Shown here piece after piece: positions 1-7,964 of a stretch of 64,000 nt of DNA; position 1 is the stretch's first letter; every line of letters starts with the position of its first letter. The notes beneath the pieces were generated by a model, which saw only the letters and a list, made by a program, of their open reading frames with translations, had not been told where the DNA came from and searched no databases. Position numbers and translations under genes: made by a program. This stretch comes from Bacteroidales bacterium UBA4912 (GTDB taxonomy: Bacteria; Bacteroidota; Bacteroidia; Bacteroidales; Dysgonomonadaceae): contig DHCC01000026.1 of assembly GCA_002398875.1 (NCBI GenBank), forward strand, positions 7,936 through 71,935, given 5' to 3'.

Positions 1-588
1 GAATCTGTAATCTTAAAAACCTTCTTCAATGATATTAAAGCAGAGGGTTGGAAATATTATTCACCGTCTACCGAAACAGTTGATTTGAGTAACAACTGGG
101 AACTATCATTTATCGATAGCGATCCGGTTATTGAAGAGAGCTACACTGTTGATACGCTTGCTTCCTGGACAGATATTGATAATGACAGTCTTAAAGTTAA
201 CAGGGGTACCGGTTTATATAGAAAAACTTTTCAGTTCAGTAAGAATCCCGATTCAGAATATCTCCTCTCTCTGGGCGATGTTAGGGAGAGTGCTAAAGTA
301 AAGATCAACGGCAAAGATGCAGGCACACTTTACGCTGTTCCTTTTGAAACAAAAATTGGCGATTTGCTGCAGGATGGAGAGAATATAATAGAAATAGAGG
401 TAACAAACCTGCCTGCCAACCGTATTGCTGATTACGACAGGAAGGGTGTTGAGTGGCGTATTTTTCATGAGATCAACTTTGTAAGTATCACTTACGAGCC
501 TTCTCAATTTGATATCTGGAATATCATGCCGTCAGGATTATTGGGTCCTGTAACTATTAAAGAGTTGATTATCTTCAATCCTCAGTAA
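1..588 (+). CDS. C-terminal part of a secreted glycoside hydrolase (GH106/GH2-like), cut by the left edge
   Basis: The frame is open from base 1 to the TAA at 586-588 with no convincing start, so only the last ~195 codons of a larger protein are present. The visible part is a GH2-type sugar-binding jelly roll: 'GTGLYRKTFQF', then 'LGDVRESAKVKINGK', 'AVPFETKIGDLL' and 'NIIEIEVTNLPANRI', ending with 'MPSGLLGPVTIKEL'. In the family this module sits at the C-terminus of large alpha-L-rhamnosidases (GH106) and related GH2-clan enzymes that trim plant polysaccharides in the periplasm or at the surface. The catalytic domain lies outside the window, so the substrate cannot be assigned. The TTG at 85 is not a likely start because the frame continues upstream of it. 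Confidence 0.7.
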   Translation, partial: ESVILKTFFNDIKAEGWKYYSPSTETVDLSNNWELSFIDSDPVIEESYTVDTLASWTDIDNDSLKVNRGTGLYRKTFQFSKNPDSEYLLSLGDVRESAKVKINGKDAGTLYAVPFETKIGDLLQDGENIIEIEVTNLPANRIADYDRKGVEWRIFHEINFVSITYEPSQFDIWNIMPSGLLGPVTIKELIIFNPQ

Positions 589-656
589 AATTATATTACT
601 TGAATTTTATGGAGTTTTGGCAAATAAATATTTAAAGTCAAATTTTCGTGATAACT

Positions 657-688
657 GTTGCTAGATTCGGAAAATTGTACTACTTTTG
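657..688 (+). promoter_or_regulatory. Bacteroidota-type promoter of the tRNA-Asn pair
   Basis: A TTG at 658-660 (-33 region) and TACTTTTG at 681-688 (TAnnTTTG, -7 region) are separated by 20 bases, matching the Bacteroidota sigma-ABfr consensus. The predicted start would fall near 695, about 20 bases before the first tRNA. Confidence 0.6.
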
Positions 689-713
689 CAACACTTTTTC
701 GAAAAGCAAACAT

Positions 714-787
714 TCTTCCTTAGCTCAGTCGGTTAGAGCATCTGACTGTTAATCAGAGGGTCCTTGGTTCAAGTCCAAGAGGAAGAG
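714..787 (+). tRNA. tRNA-Asn (anticodon GTT), copy 1
   Basis: A full 74-base cloverleaf can be folded by eye. The acceptor stem is TCTTCCT/AGGAAGA (714-720/780-786) with discriminator G787. The D arm is GCTC/GAGC, the anticodon stem TCTGA/TCAGA with loop CTGTTAA (GTT at 748-750), and the T arm CTTGG/CCAAG with loop TTCAAGT. The 3' CCA is not encoded and must be added after transcription. Confidence 0.96.
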
Positions 788-826
788 CAGAAGGCTGATA
801 AGATAAAGTATTAAAAGGTGAAATAT

Positions 827-900
827 TCTTCCTTAGCTCAGTCGGTTAGAGCATCTGACTGTTAATCAGAGGGTCCTTGGTTCAAGTCCAAGAGGAAGAG
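827..900 (+). tRNA. tRNA-Asn (anticodon GTT), copy 2
   Basis: This is an exact copy of the tRNA at 714-787, placed 39 bases downstream, with the same acceptor stem, anticodon and discriminator base and no encoded CCA. The spacer has no promoter-like box, and one terminator follows copy 2, so the two are probably cut from a single transcript. Confidence 0.96.
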
Positions 901-905
901 CAAAG

Positions 906-931
906 AAACGAGTCAGACGGCTCGTTTTTTT
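906..931 (+). terminator. Rho-independent terminator after the tRNA-Asn pair
   Basis: The stem AAACGAG (906-912) pairs with CTCGTTT (921-927) around an 8-base loop and runs into a T-rich tract, right after the second tRNA. Confidence 0.8.
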
Positions 932-983
932 GTTTTCCCTTTAACAAGGTTAACTAACTTTTCCCTATAAATTTTATTTCAAT

Positions 984-1940
984 ATGAAGAAAGTGTTGAT
1001 TGCATATCGCTTAAAACCTGAAGGACTCACAGCATTTAATGAGAATTATGAGATTACACTTCCTAAAGACAAATCCTATTTTACAAAAGAGGAAATATTA
1101 GAATTGATTCCTGAATATGAGGTGTTCGTTCCTAATTTCAGCTTTTATACTGATAAGGAAATAATGGACAGAGGTACTAAACTGGAACTAATCTCTAATT
1201 TCGGAGTAGGATTTAATAATATTGATGTGGAGTACGCTACTCAAAAAGGAATCGCTGTAACAAACATTCCCAATACTACAACAGAACCAACAGCCGAGTT
1301 TGCCTTTGCACTACTTCTTGGTGCCGCTCGCAGGGTAGGGTATTATGATCGAAAACTGCGTACACCTGAAGGAGTTAGTTGGGGAGTATATTCAGAAAGC
1401 GGTTTGTCTGTTTATGGTAAAACTTTGGGAATTATAGGTATGGGACGCATAGGGCAATCATTGGCAAGGCGTGCTGTTGCCTCTGGAATGCATATTATTT
1501 ATAATAACCGAAACCGATTGGCAGAAAGCATAGAGAATCAATACAACGCACGTTATGTTTCAAAGGAAGAGTTACTGAAAACAGCTGATTATATATCTCT
1601 TAATGCTCCTTCAACTCCTGAAACTTATCACTTGATAGGAGAAAAAGAGTTTAATATGATGAAACCTACTGCAATATTTATCAACACAGCACGTGGCGAT
1701 TTAGTAGATGAGAAAGCAATGGCAAAAGCATTAAAGGATGGCAGAATATGGGCTGCGGGACTTGATGTTTATGATAATGAACCTCACATATTGCCCGAAC
1801 TGCTGGTGCTGGATAACGTTCTATTGGCACCACATGCAGGAACAAAAACAGTAGAAGACAGAATTGCAATGTCTGAAGAGATGGTTCAGAATATTGTAGG
1901 TTTTTATGAGGGAACTTACCCCGTTTCGCGTGTAAATTGA
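984..1940 (+). CDS. D-isomer-specific 2-hydroxyacid dehydrogenase, NAD(P)-dependent
   Basis: The 318-aa protein has normal length for soluble 2-hydroxyacid dehydrogenases, which interconvert 2-keto acids and D-2-hydroxy acids. The Rossmann motif GMGRIG lies at residues 152-157. The catalytic triad is complete: Arg237 in 'NTARGDL', Glu266 in 'DVYDNEP' and His284 in 'LAPHAG'. The likely substrates are glyoxylate, hydroxypyruvate or another small keto acid, but sequence alone does not separate these. The adenosine-binding acidic residue after strand 2 is replaced by 'NNRNR', which would favour NADPH; this is inference. It stands alone 44 bases after the tRNA terminator, with a 62-base gap to the next gene. 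Confidence 0.88.
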   Translation: MKKVLIAYRLKPEGLTAFNENYEITLPKDKSYFTKEEILELIPEYEVFVPNFSFYTDKEIMDRGTKLELISNFGVGFNNIDVEYATQKGIAVTNIPNTTTEPTAEFAFALLLGAARRVGYYDRKLRTPEGVSWGVYSESGLSVYGKTLGIIGMGRIGQSLARRAVASGMHIIYNNRNRLAESIENQYNARYVSKEELLKTADYISLNAPSTPETYHLIGEKEFNMMKPTAIFINTARGDLVDEKAMAKALKDGRIWAAGLDVYDNEPHILPELLVLDNVLLAPHAGTKTVEDRIAMSEEMVQNIVGFYEGTYPVSRVN

Positions 1941-2002
1941 AGTTTTATTTGAAATCAAAATAATCATATTTACAAAAACTGTAATTTAGAAATTTTATTT
2001 TA

Positions 2003-2722
2003 ATGTCTGCACAAGAAATTAAAAACAAGCTTATTACTCTTGGTAATCCTGAGAAAGCTCATCATTCTTCATATTTCTTTAAAACTGCCAAAGGTCAGTA
2101 CGGTTATGGCGATAAATTTATTGGATGTACAGTACCCGAAACACGAAGTGTAGCAAAGCAGTATCAAGGTTTATCACTAAAGGAAAATAAGAAATTACTG
2201 GATGATGAAATGCATGAATGCAGATTGTGTGCAGTTTTTATACTTACTGATCAATTTAAAAAAGCTAATGAAATCGATCGGAATGAGATATTAAATTTCT
2301 ATCTTGCACATACTTACCGAGTAAACAATTGGGATCTTGTTGATGCATCATCTTACAAGATAGTTGGCGAATGGCTTAAAAACAGAACAGATCGTTCACT
2401 TATATATCAACTTGCAGATAGTGAGCTTCTTTGGGATCAGCGCATTGCAGTAGTATCAACATTAACCTTTATCCGCAATAATGATTTCAATGATATTTTA
2501 AAGTTATCGGAAAAGTTCCTCACACATCAACATGATCTTATACATAAAGCTTGTGGATGGATGTTACGTGAGGTCGGAAAAAGAGATGAGGCTGTTCTCA
2601 CATTTTTTCTCGATGAGTATGCAGCCCAAATGCCGCGAACAATGCTCAGATATTCCATTGAAAAATTTCCCGAAGATCTGAGAAAGTATTATTTGAATTA
2701 TAAGACTATTGATAGGAACTAG
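2003..2722 (+). CDS. DNA alkylation repair protein, AlkD-like HEAT-repeat glycosylase
   Basis: The 239-aa protein is all-helical by composition and carries AlkD-family landmarks: 'YGYGDKFIGCTVPETRSVAK' near the N-terminus, 'NNWDLVDASSYKIVGEWL' around residue 110, 'RIAVVSTLTFIR' near 147 and 'HKACGWMLREVGKRD' near 182. AlkD enzymes excise N3- and N7-alkylpurines using stacked HEAT-like repeats that hold the DNA without flipping the base. The Trp and Asp residues of the 'NNWDLVD' motif correspond to residues that contact the damaged backbone in characterised members. It lies 21 bases before the M16 peptidase gene on the same strand and may share its transcript. Confidence 0.9.
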   Translation: MSAQEIKNKLITLGNPEKAHHSSYFFKTAKGQYGYGDKFIGCTVPETRSVAKQYQGLSLKENKKLLDDEMHECRLCAVFILTDQFKKANEIDRNEILNFYLAHTYRVNNWDLVDASSYKIVGEWLKNRTDRSLIYQLADSELLWDQRIAVVSTLTFIRNNDFNDILKLSEKFLTHQHDLIHKACGWMLREVGKRDEAVLTFFLDEYAAQMPRTMLRYSIEKFPEDLRKYYLNYKTIDRN

Positions 2723-2743
2723 AGAGTAAGGACTGATTGTTAA

Positions 2744-3979
2744 ATGAAGAATATATACTGCCATACATTAGATAACGGACTACGAATCATACACCGCCAA
2801 TTTCCATCAGAAATATCATACTGCGGTATTGTTGTAAATACGGGTACACGTGACGAGTACCCTACTGAGTTTGGTATGGCTCATTTTGTTGAGCACATGT
2901 TGTTTAAGGGCACTAAACATCGTAAAGCTCACCATATTATGAATAGGATGGAAAATGTGGGCGGGGATCTCAATGCTTATACAACTAAGGAGGAGACATA
3001 TATTTATGCTACATTTCTGCAGGAGTATTTTCCTCGTGCAGTAGAATTGCTAAGTGATATAATTTTCAATTCAGAATTTTCTCAAAATCAGATTAAAAGA
3101 GAACGGGATGTCATCCTTGATGAAATACATTCTTATGATGATTCTCCTGCCGACTTGATATATGATGATTTCGAAAATCTCATGTTTGAAGGGCATGATT
3201 TAGGGCATTATATTTTAGGTGAACCTGATACATTAAACAGTTTCAATACGGATAATACCCGCAGGTTTGTGAATCGGCAGTATCATTTGGATAAAATGGT
3301 ACTCTTCTCATTTGGAAAAACTCCGTTTGAAAAGGTTGTTCGCCAAGCAGAGAAGCACTTTAATATCAAGCATGAAACTACCGAAATTACAAGTATCGAA
3401 ACCAAAGAACGTATCTCTCCTATTAAACTAAATCCTTTGTCAAAGGTACTTCAGAAAAATACTACCCAGTCACATGTGATAATAGGATGGAACACTCTGA
3501 ATATGTATCATCCGCAAAGATATGTTTTATATCTTCTAAACAGTATTCTGGGAGGAGGAAGTATGAACAGCAGACTAAACAGTTCTTTAAGGGAGAAAAA
3601 CGGTCTTGTTTACAATATAGAATCTAACCATACCCTGTACACTGATACAGGTTTTTTGTCGATTTACTATGCCTGTGACCCTAGTCTAAGGGACAAGTGT
3701 GAAAGGTTAATTAATAAAGAGCTGAAAAGATTGATGGAGAAAGAACTAACTCCAATGCAACTATCTGTTGCCAAACGTCAGTTGATGGGACAACTAGGAA
3801 TTGCAGCAGAAAACAATGAAAACAGTGCACTTTCCATGGCTAAAAGCTTTCTTCATCATAATAGCTATACACCTCTGGATGTTCTTTTTTCAAAAATAAA
3901 CGATGTCACATCTTCACAAATAATGAAGATGGCAAATGAAATTTTCACCTCTCCTGAATTTGAACTCATATATTTGTAA
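2744..3979 (+). CDS. M16 family zinc metallopeptidase (processing-protease type)
   Basis: The 411-aa protein is one M16B subunit with two lobes. The inverted zinc motif HxxEH is His47-Phe-Val-Glu50-His51, and the third ligand Glu127 sits 76 residues later in 'RDVILDEIHS', the canonical spacing, so the enzyme should be active. The second lobe has 'LNSILGGGSMNSRLNSSLRE', the glycine-rich loop and Arg/Tyr region that shape the chamber. No signal peptide is seen, so it is probably cytoplasmic. Bacterial relatives degrade or trim short peptides; the native substrate is not evident. It follows the AlkD-like gene closely. Confidence 0.92.
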   Translation: MKNIYCHTLDNGLRIIHRQFPSEISYCGIVVNTGTRDEYPTEFGMAHFVEHMLFKGTKHRKAHHIMNRMENVGGDLNAYTTKEETYIYATFLQEYFPRAVELLSDIIFNSEFSQNQIKRERDVILDEIHSYDDSPADLIYDDFENLMFEGHDLGHYILGEPDTLNSFNTDNTRRFVNRQYHLDKMVLFSFGKTPFEKVVRQAEKHFNIKHETTEITSIETKERISPIKLNPLSKVLQKNTTQSHVIIGWNTLNMYHPQRYVLYLLNSILGGGSMNSRLNSSLREKNGLVYNIESNHTLYTDTGFLSIYYACDPSLRDKCERLINKELKRLMEKELTPMQLSVAKRQLMGQLGIAAENNENSALSMAKSFLHHNSYTPLDVLFSKINDVTSSQIMKMANEIFTSPEFELIYL

Positions 3980-4161
3980 TATTGTGTTTTACAGCTGAAT
4001 GTTAAAATATTCTCAATATCTTTTAGTCTAAAAGTTGGCTGTGTTTAAACATATTCTAAAAGTCATTTCGAACAAAAAACCTTTGCAGGCGTTTTATAGA
4101 TGTTTTTGAAGACTAAATCTTCAAATGAACAAACTAACTAAATTAACTAACTATTTTAATT

Positions 4162-4785
4162 ATGAAGAAAATCAGATTATTCCTGGTACTTGCAATGTTT
4201 GCTGTAGCTACAGCCGTAAGCGCACAGGTGAGTTTAGGTGTTAAAGGTGGCGTAAACATGTCCAATTTCTATGGTGAAGAGCTGGATAATGAAAATGTCA
4301 AAATCGGTTTCAATGTAGGTTTACTTGCTGATATCGACTTTTCTTACAACTCAGCAATTCAAACAGGATTGTTTTTTACAACAAAAGGAGCTAAATACGA
4401 TAGTTCCTTTGGAGAAGCAACAGGCGAAATATCAAGCAACCCAATGTATCTTCAGCTACCCATTCATTATGCTTATAAACTTGATGTTACACCGGGATCC
4501 CGTATTGTATTTCACGCCGGTCCTTATGCTGCTTATGGTGTAGGAGGTAAATGGAAAGCTAGCGGATCACTTGGAAATTGGGATGGAGCAATTGACGGAG
4601 ATCTGTTTGGAGACAATGCACCACTTAAAAGATTCGATACCGGACTGGGTTTAGGTGTTGGAGCTGAATTCGGACCTATACTAGTCGATTTGGGCTGGGA
4701 TATGGGTTTAGTAAACATTTCAAACGCCGATAATGGTAATATCAAGAATCAAAACGCATACCTTTCTGTAGGATATAAATTTTAA
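4162..4785 (+). CDS. Porin-family outer-membrane beta-barrel protein, copy 1
   Basis: The 207-aa protein starts with a Sec signal peptide ending near 'AVSAQ' (residues 1-22). The mature part has alternating amphipathic strands typical of small 8-stranded barrels (OMP_b-brl type): 'SLGVKGGVNMSNF' first and a C-terminal strand ending 'AYLSVGYKF', with the final Phe recognised by the Bam machinery. Its function is unknown and may be structural. The next gene encodes a close paralogue with the same first strands, spacing and C-terminus, so this is a local duplication. It has its own terminator. Confidence 0.85.
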   Translation: MKKIRLFLVLAMFAVATAVSAQVSLGVKGGVNMSNFYGEELDNENVKIGFNVGLLADIDFSYNSAIQTGLFFTTKGAKYDSSFGEATGEISSNPMYLQLPIHYAYKLDVTPGSRIVFHAGPYAAYGVGGKWKASGSLGNWDGAIDGDLFGDNAPLKRFDTGLGLGVGAEFGPILVDLGWDMGLVNISNADNGNIKNQNAYLSVGYKF

Positions 4786-4808
4786 ATGTAATAAATTATT
4801 CCTGTATA

Positions 4809-4842
4809 AGCTCTGCATAGTTTTCTCTGCAGGGCTTTTTTT
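4809..4842 (+). terminator. Rho-independent terminator after the first beta-barrel gene
   Basis: AGCTCTGCA (4809-4817) pairs with TGCAGGGCT (4828-4836), with one G-U pair, and is followed by a run of seven T. Confidence 0.8.
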
Positions 4843-4894
4843 ATTTCAAAAAAAATACTGTAATAGATTAATAATGAAGACAACAATAAATTAA

Positions 4895-4902
4895 TAAATT
4901 TG
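4895..4902 (+). promoter_or_regulatory. -7 promoter box of the second beta-barrel gene
   Basis: TAAATTTG matches TAnnTTTG and lies 57 bases before the ATG at 4960. No clear -33 TTTG is present at the expected distance. Confidence 0.35.
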
Positions 4903-4959
4903 TTATAACAAAGATAAAGTATTGCAGTGGTTATTTAATTTATTTAAATTTTATTGATT

Positions 4960-5559
4960 ATGACAGCAAAAAAATTGTTCCTTGTTCTTGTAATTTTTGT
5001 TGCAGCAACAGCTGTTAGTGCGCAAGTAAATTTGGGTGTCAAAGGAGGTATCAATTTGTCAAATATTTATGGAAGTGACGTAACAGGTAATAGTGCAAAA
5101 ATAGGTTTTCATGCCGGTATTTTGGCAGATTATGAATTTTCTTTCAATTCAGCAATTCAAACAGGAATTTTCTTTACGACAAAAGGTTATAAAGGAGACG
5201 ATGAGGAGTCTGAATTAACAGTTAACTCAATGTATTTGCAATTGCCTGTTCACTATGCTTATAAACTTGATGTTTCTCCCGGAACCCGCGTTGTATTTCA
5301 TGGTGGCCCTTATATAGCTTATGGTATAGGAGGTAAAATCACAAATGGAATCAATATGGATACTTTTGGTGATGAAGGCATATTTGAAAGATTTGATGCC
5401 GGTTTAGGAATAGGTGTAGGTGCTGAGTTTGGAGCCATACTTCTCGATTTAGGCTGGGATATGGGTCTTGTGGATATTTTGAATGTTGATTTTATGGAAG
5501 CTGACTTAGGTAATGTGAAAAACATGAATGCATATCTATCTATAGGATACAAATTTTAA
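4960..5559 (+). CDS. Porin-family outer-membrane beta-barrel protein, copy 2
   Basis: This 199-aa protein is a paralogue of the preceding gene product. Both share the signal peptide pattern ending 'AVSAQV', the strand 'NLGVKGGINLSN', the segment 'FNSAIQTGIFFTTKG', 'LQLPVHYAYKLDVSPGTR' and the end 'AYLSIGYKF'. The main differences are in the loops. The ATG at 4960 is preferred over an in-frame TTG two codons upstream because the signal peptide then starts with the usual 'MTAKKLF'. It is expected in the outer membrane; no transport substrate can be read from the sequence. It has its own -7 box and terminator, so the two copies can be regulated separately. Confidence 0.85.
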   Translation: MTAKKLFLVLVIFVAATAVSAQVNLGVKGGINLSNIYGSDVTGNSAKIGFHAGILADYEFSFNSAIQTGIFFTTKGYKGDDEESELTVNSMYLQLPVHYAYKLDVSPGTRVVFHGGPYIAYGIGGKITNGINMDTFGDEGIFERFDAGLGIGVGAEFGAILLDLGWDMGLVDILNVDFMEADLGNVKNMNAYLSIGYKF

Positions 5560-5585
5560 TCATAAGAAAAGTTAATTATTTTCGG

Positions 5586-5616
5586 CCCTGTATATATAAT
5601 TATACGGGGTTTTTTA
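5586..5616 (+). terminator. Rho-independent terminator after the second beta-barrel gene
   Basis: CCCTGTATA (5586-5594) pairs with TATACGGGG (5601-5609), including G-U pairs, around loop TATAAT and is followed by a T-run. Confidence 0.75.
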
Positions 5617-5656
5617 TCTCTGATAAAACTTCTAAAAGTAGTATTTTGCTCTGATC

Positions 5657-5751
5657 TGTTTCTAACAAACTCCCTACAAACTCCTAACCAACTCCTAATA
5701 TTGCTTATATAAATTAGTAGGATGTAAGGAGTATGTAAGAACCAAGTTGGT
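5657..5751. repeat. 11-base-period repeat locus with inverted arm (locus A)
   Basis: AACTCC recurs at 5668, 5679 and 5690, exactly 11 bases apart, and a weaker unit sits at 5657. After a 12-base AT-rich centre comes the opposite arm, in which ATGTAAG recurs at 5722 and 5733, again 11 bases apart. ATTAG/GTAGG and GGAGT are inverted relative to the left-hand units, so the locus can fold into a large imperfect palindrome. ACCAAGTTGGT (5741-5751) is a near-perfect palindrome at its right edge. It occupies the gap before dacB; no gene or known site explains it. See the matching loci at 34942 and 43729. Confidence 0.6.
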
Positions 5752-5799
5752 ATTTAGTAATGTCAAAGTATGACTATTTATATATCAATTTTTATTTGT

Positions 5800-5807
5800 T
5801 ATATTTG
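5800..5807 (+). promoter_or_regulatory. -7 promoter box of dacB
   Basis: TATATTTG matches TAnnTTTG and lies 51 bases before the dacB ATG. The -33 region is not recognisable. Confidence 0.35.
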
Positions 5808-5858
5808 TTATTATTAACAGCATAAAGCTAGAGCATAAACACTAATAAGATACTGATC

Positions 5859-7298
5859 ATGTTAAAAACAATACATACAGCAATATTCATTTTAGTAAAC
5901 TTTCTTGTATTTTCGCAACCGGGAGTGCAACAAATGATTAACAATCCCTTACTGAAACATGCATCCGTGGGTATCTCTGTGGTGGATATTTCAACAGGAA
6001 AGAATGTTGTATCTTATGATGCTGAGAAATCTCTTACTCCGGCATCGGTGCAAAAATTGATTACAACTGCCACTGCGATAGAGACTTTGGGTGATAATTT
6101 CAGATACAGAACAGAGGTTGCATTTGATACCAATGATCCTTCACGAATTTTAGTGATAGGGTCGGGCGACCCAACATTAGGTAGTGAGGTCTTTAAAGAA
6201 AATCCAGACGCCTTCTTTGTAAATAGTGTACAGTTGCTAAATAAATCACTCTCAAAAAACAGAGATTATTCTATATATGTGGTTGATAATCTGTTTGGGT
6301 ACGAAGGGGTTTCTCCGGAATGGACATGGATCGATCTAGGTAATTATTATGCATCCGGTTCTTACGGGATAAGTATATTCGACAATAGTTACCGATTGTA
6401 TTTCAATACAACCGACAAAAATAGTTGCCCCGTTATCATCAGAACAGTTCCCGAAATTAAAGGACTTAATTTTCGTAATGAGCTCTCACTTAATAATACC
6501 GGTCGTGATAACGGATATATCTACGGTGTTCCATTTTCGTACGATAGAGCTGTAAGAGGAGATATTCCGGGTGGAAGATCATCGTTTAGTATAAAAGGCG
6601 ATATTCCCGATCCGGGCTTACTTTTGGGTGAGACTTTAGCCAGTCATCTTAGAAAAGATGGTTATAAAATTGGAAAAGTAGAAACAGCTAGAGAGGATTA
6701 TCTTTTAGGACAGTGCAGTCCTTTACGGACACAATCTGTTTACAAAGTTGGTCAGTCTGTTTTCACACAATTATCACGACCACTAAAAGAAATAGTAAGA
6801 GAAATCAATGTAGAAAGTAACAATCATTTTGCTGAGCATTTGATTCGTACAGTTGGCAGAAATGATAAGAGTAATATTTATGATAATGCTCTTGAAGCAG
6901 GTATCGAATATACAGGAGAATTCTGGAAAAAAAGAGGTGTTGATAACTCTTCATTGAAAATGCACGATGGCAGCGGTCTTGCACCACAAAATGCAGTTAG
7001 TCCGCAATTTCTTACAGATATGCTGACCTATATGTATAATGACAGCAGATACAGTGATGCTTTTATCAGCTCATTACCAAAGGCAGGTCAAGAGGGTACC
7101 CTTAGGAATTTTATGCTTAATACGAAATATGCAGGTAAGATTGTTGCCAAGAGTGGCACTATTGGCGGTGTACAGTGTTATGCAGGATATCTTTTGGATG
7201 GTGATAAAAAATATGCCTTTGCAGTAATGGTAAATAAGTTCAATGGCACACATTCTCAGGTAAGAACAATTATTGAAAAGTTTTTACTGAGCTTGTAG
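5859..7298 (+). CDS. dacB: D-alanyl-D-alanine carboxypeptidase/endopeptidase PBP4 (S13)
   Basis: The 479-aa S13 penicillin-binding protein cleaves D-Ala-D-Ala termini and peptide cross-links of peptidoglycan in the periplasm. All three active-site motifs are present: SxxK as Ser63-Val-Gln-Lys66, SxN as Ser320-Asn-Asn322, and KTG in the variant Lys431-Ser-Gly433. The N-terminal ~19 residues are a signal peptide ('FILVNFLVFSQ'). The long stretch between SxxK and SxN is the accessory-domain insertion usual for PBP4. It is monocistronic: a 300-base gap with promoter box and repeats precedes it, and a bidirectional terminator follows. Confidence 0.93.
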   Translation: MLKTIHTAIFILVNFLVFSQPGVQQMINNPLLKHASVGISVVDISTGKNVVSYDAEKSLTPASVQKLITTATAIETLGDNFRYRTEVAFDTNDPSRILVIGSGDPTLGSEVFKENPDAFFVNSVQLLNKSLSKNRDYSIYVVDNLFGYEGVSPEWTWIDLGNYYASGSYGISIFDNSYRLYFNTTDKNSCPVIIRTVPEIKGLNFRNELSLNNTGRDNGYIYGVPFSYDRAVRGDIPGGRSSFSIKGDIPDPGLLLGETLASHLRKDGYKIGKVETAREDYLLGQCSPLRTQSVYKVGQSVFTQLSRPLKEIVREINVESNNHFAEHLIRTVGRNDKSNIYDNALEAGIEYTGEFWKKRGVDNSSLKMHDGSGLAPQNAVSPQFLTDMLTYMYNDSRYSDAFISSLPKAGQEGTLRNFMLNTKYAGKIVAKSGTIGGVQCYAGYLLDGDKKYAFAVMVNKFNGTHSQVRTIIEKFLLSL

Positions 7299-7340
7299 AT
7301 CAAACTGAGTAATAAGATAATATACTCCTGAAATTAAATA

Positions 7341-7375
7341 AAAAAAGGAAACTTCTAATATAGTTTCCTTTTTTT
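7341..7375. terminator. Bidirectional terminator between dacB and the FKBP gene
   Basis: A 13-base perfect stem, A-run plus GGAAACT (7341-7353) with AGTTTCC plus T-run (7362-7374), serves the two convergent genes on either side. Confidence 0.85.
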
Positions 7376-7382
7376 ATCAGAA

Positions 7383-7946
7383 TTAATCCACAATTTCAAC
7401 CAGCTCTATCTCAAATACAAGTGTGGTATATGCGGGTATATCACCTGACCCTGTTGTTCCGTACCCAAGCTTCCAAGGTATCCATATCTCCCATTTGTCA
7501 CCAACTACCATACGCTGGAGTGCAGTAGAAAAACCATCCACAACACCGCTTACATTAAAAGTCCTTGGGATATCTTCTGTTGAGAAAGTATCATAATTTT
7601 TAGATGTAGAATCAAAGTAGAGCTTATTTTTAATAACGTTACCTTTATCATCTTTGTATGTGTCGGGATTTTCCCAAATTTGTTTGTACCACCCTGTATA
7701 TCTGACCTTTACTCTATCTGTAAAATAAGGATAATTGGTTCCACTTCCTGACTCAATAACCTTATACATTATATACCCGTTTCCGGAATAGGAGTCTAGC
7801 TTATTGTAATCTGAACTGGAGGCAATTTTGGCGAATTGAGCTTCGTTGTCCAGTTTCCAGCGGTCGTCAAATGTTTCTTCTTTATCACATGATGAAAACA
7901 GTATGAATGCGAACAAGCTCAGAAAAATTGATAGTTTTAGCTTCAT
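7383..7946 (-). CDS. FKBP-type peptidyl-prolyl cis-trans isomerase, lipoprotein
   Basis: The 187-aa protein has a lipoprotein signal with lipobox 'LFSSC' (Cys20), so it is predicted to be anchored in a membrane facing the periplasm. The C-terminal half is an FKBP domain: 'VKVRYTGWYK' near residue 83, 'VDGFSTALQRMVVGDKWEIW' around 136, then 'IPWKLGYG' and 'IPAYTTLVFEIELVEI'. FKBPs catalyse proline isomerisation during folding of exported proteins. An insertion between the first strand and the central helix, with several Lys/Asp, is typical of Bacteroidales members. It ends near the shared terminator with dacB and lies just downstream of glyS on the same strand, separated by only 18 bases. Confidence 0.88.
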   Translation of the reverse strand: MKLKLSIFLSLFAFILFSSCDKEETFDDRWKLDNEAQFAKIASSSDYNKLDSYSGNGYIMYKVIESGSGTNYPYFTDRVKVRYTGWYKQIWENPDTYKDDKGNVIKNKLYFDSTSKNYDTFSTEDIPRTFNVSGVVDGFSTALQRMVVGDKWEIWIPWKLGYGTTGSGDIPAYTTLVFEIELVEIVD

Positions 7947-7964
7947 TGTTGTGGTTTTAGTGCT

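Noticed and set aside
253..507. 84-codon minus-strand ORF inside the first gene
   Set aside because: It is a shadow of the glycosidase frame and has no protein-family features.
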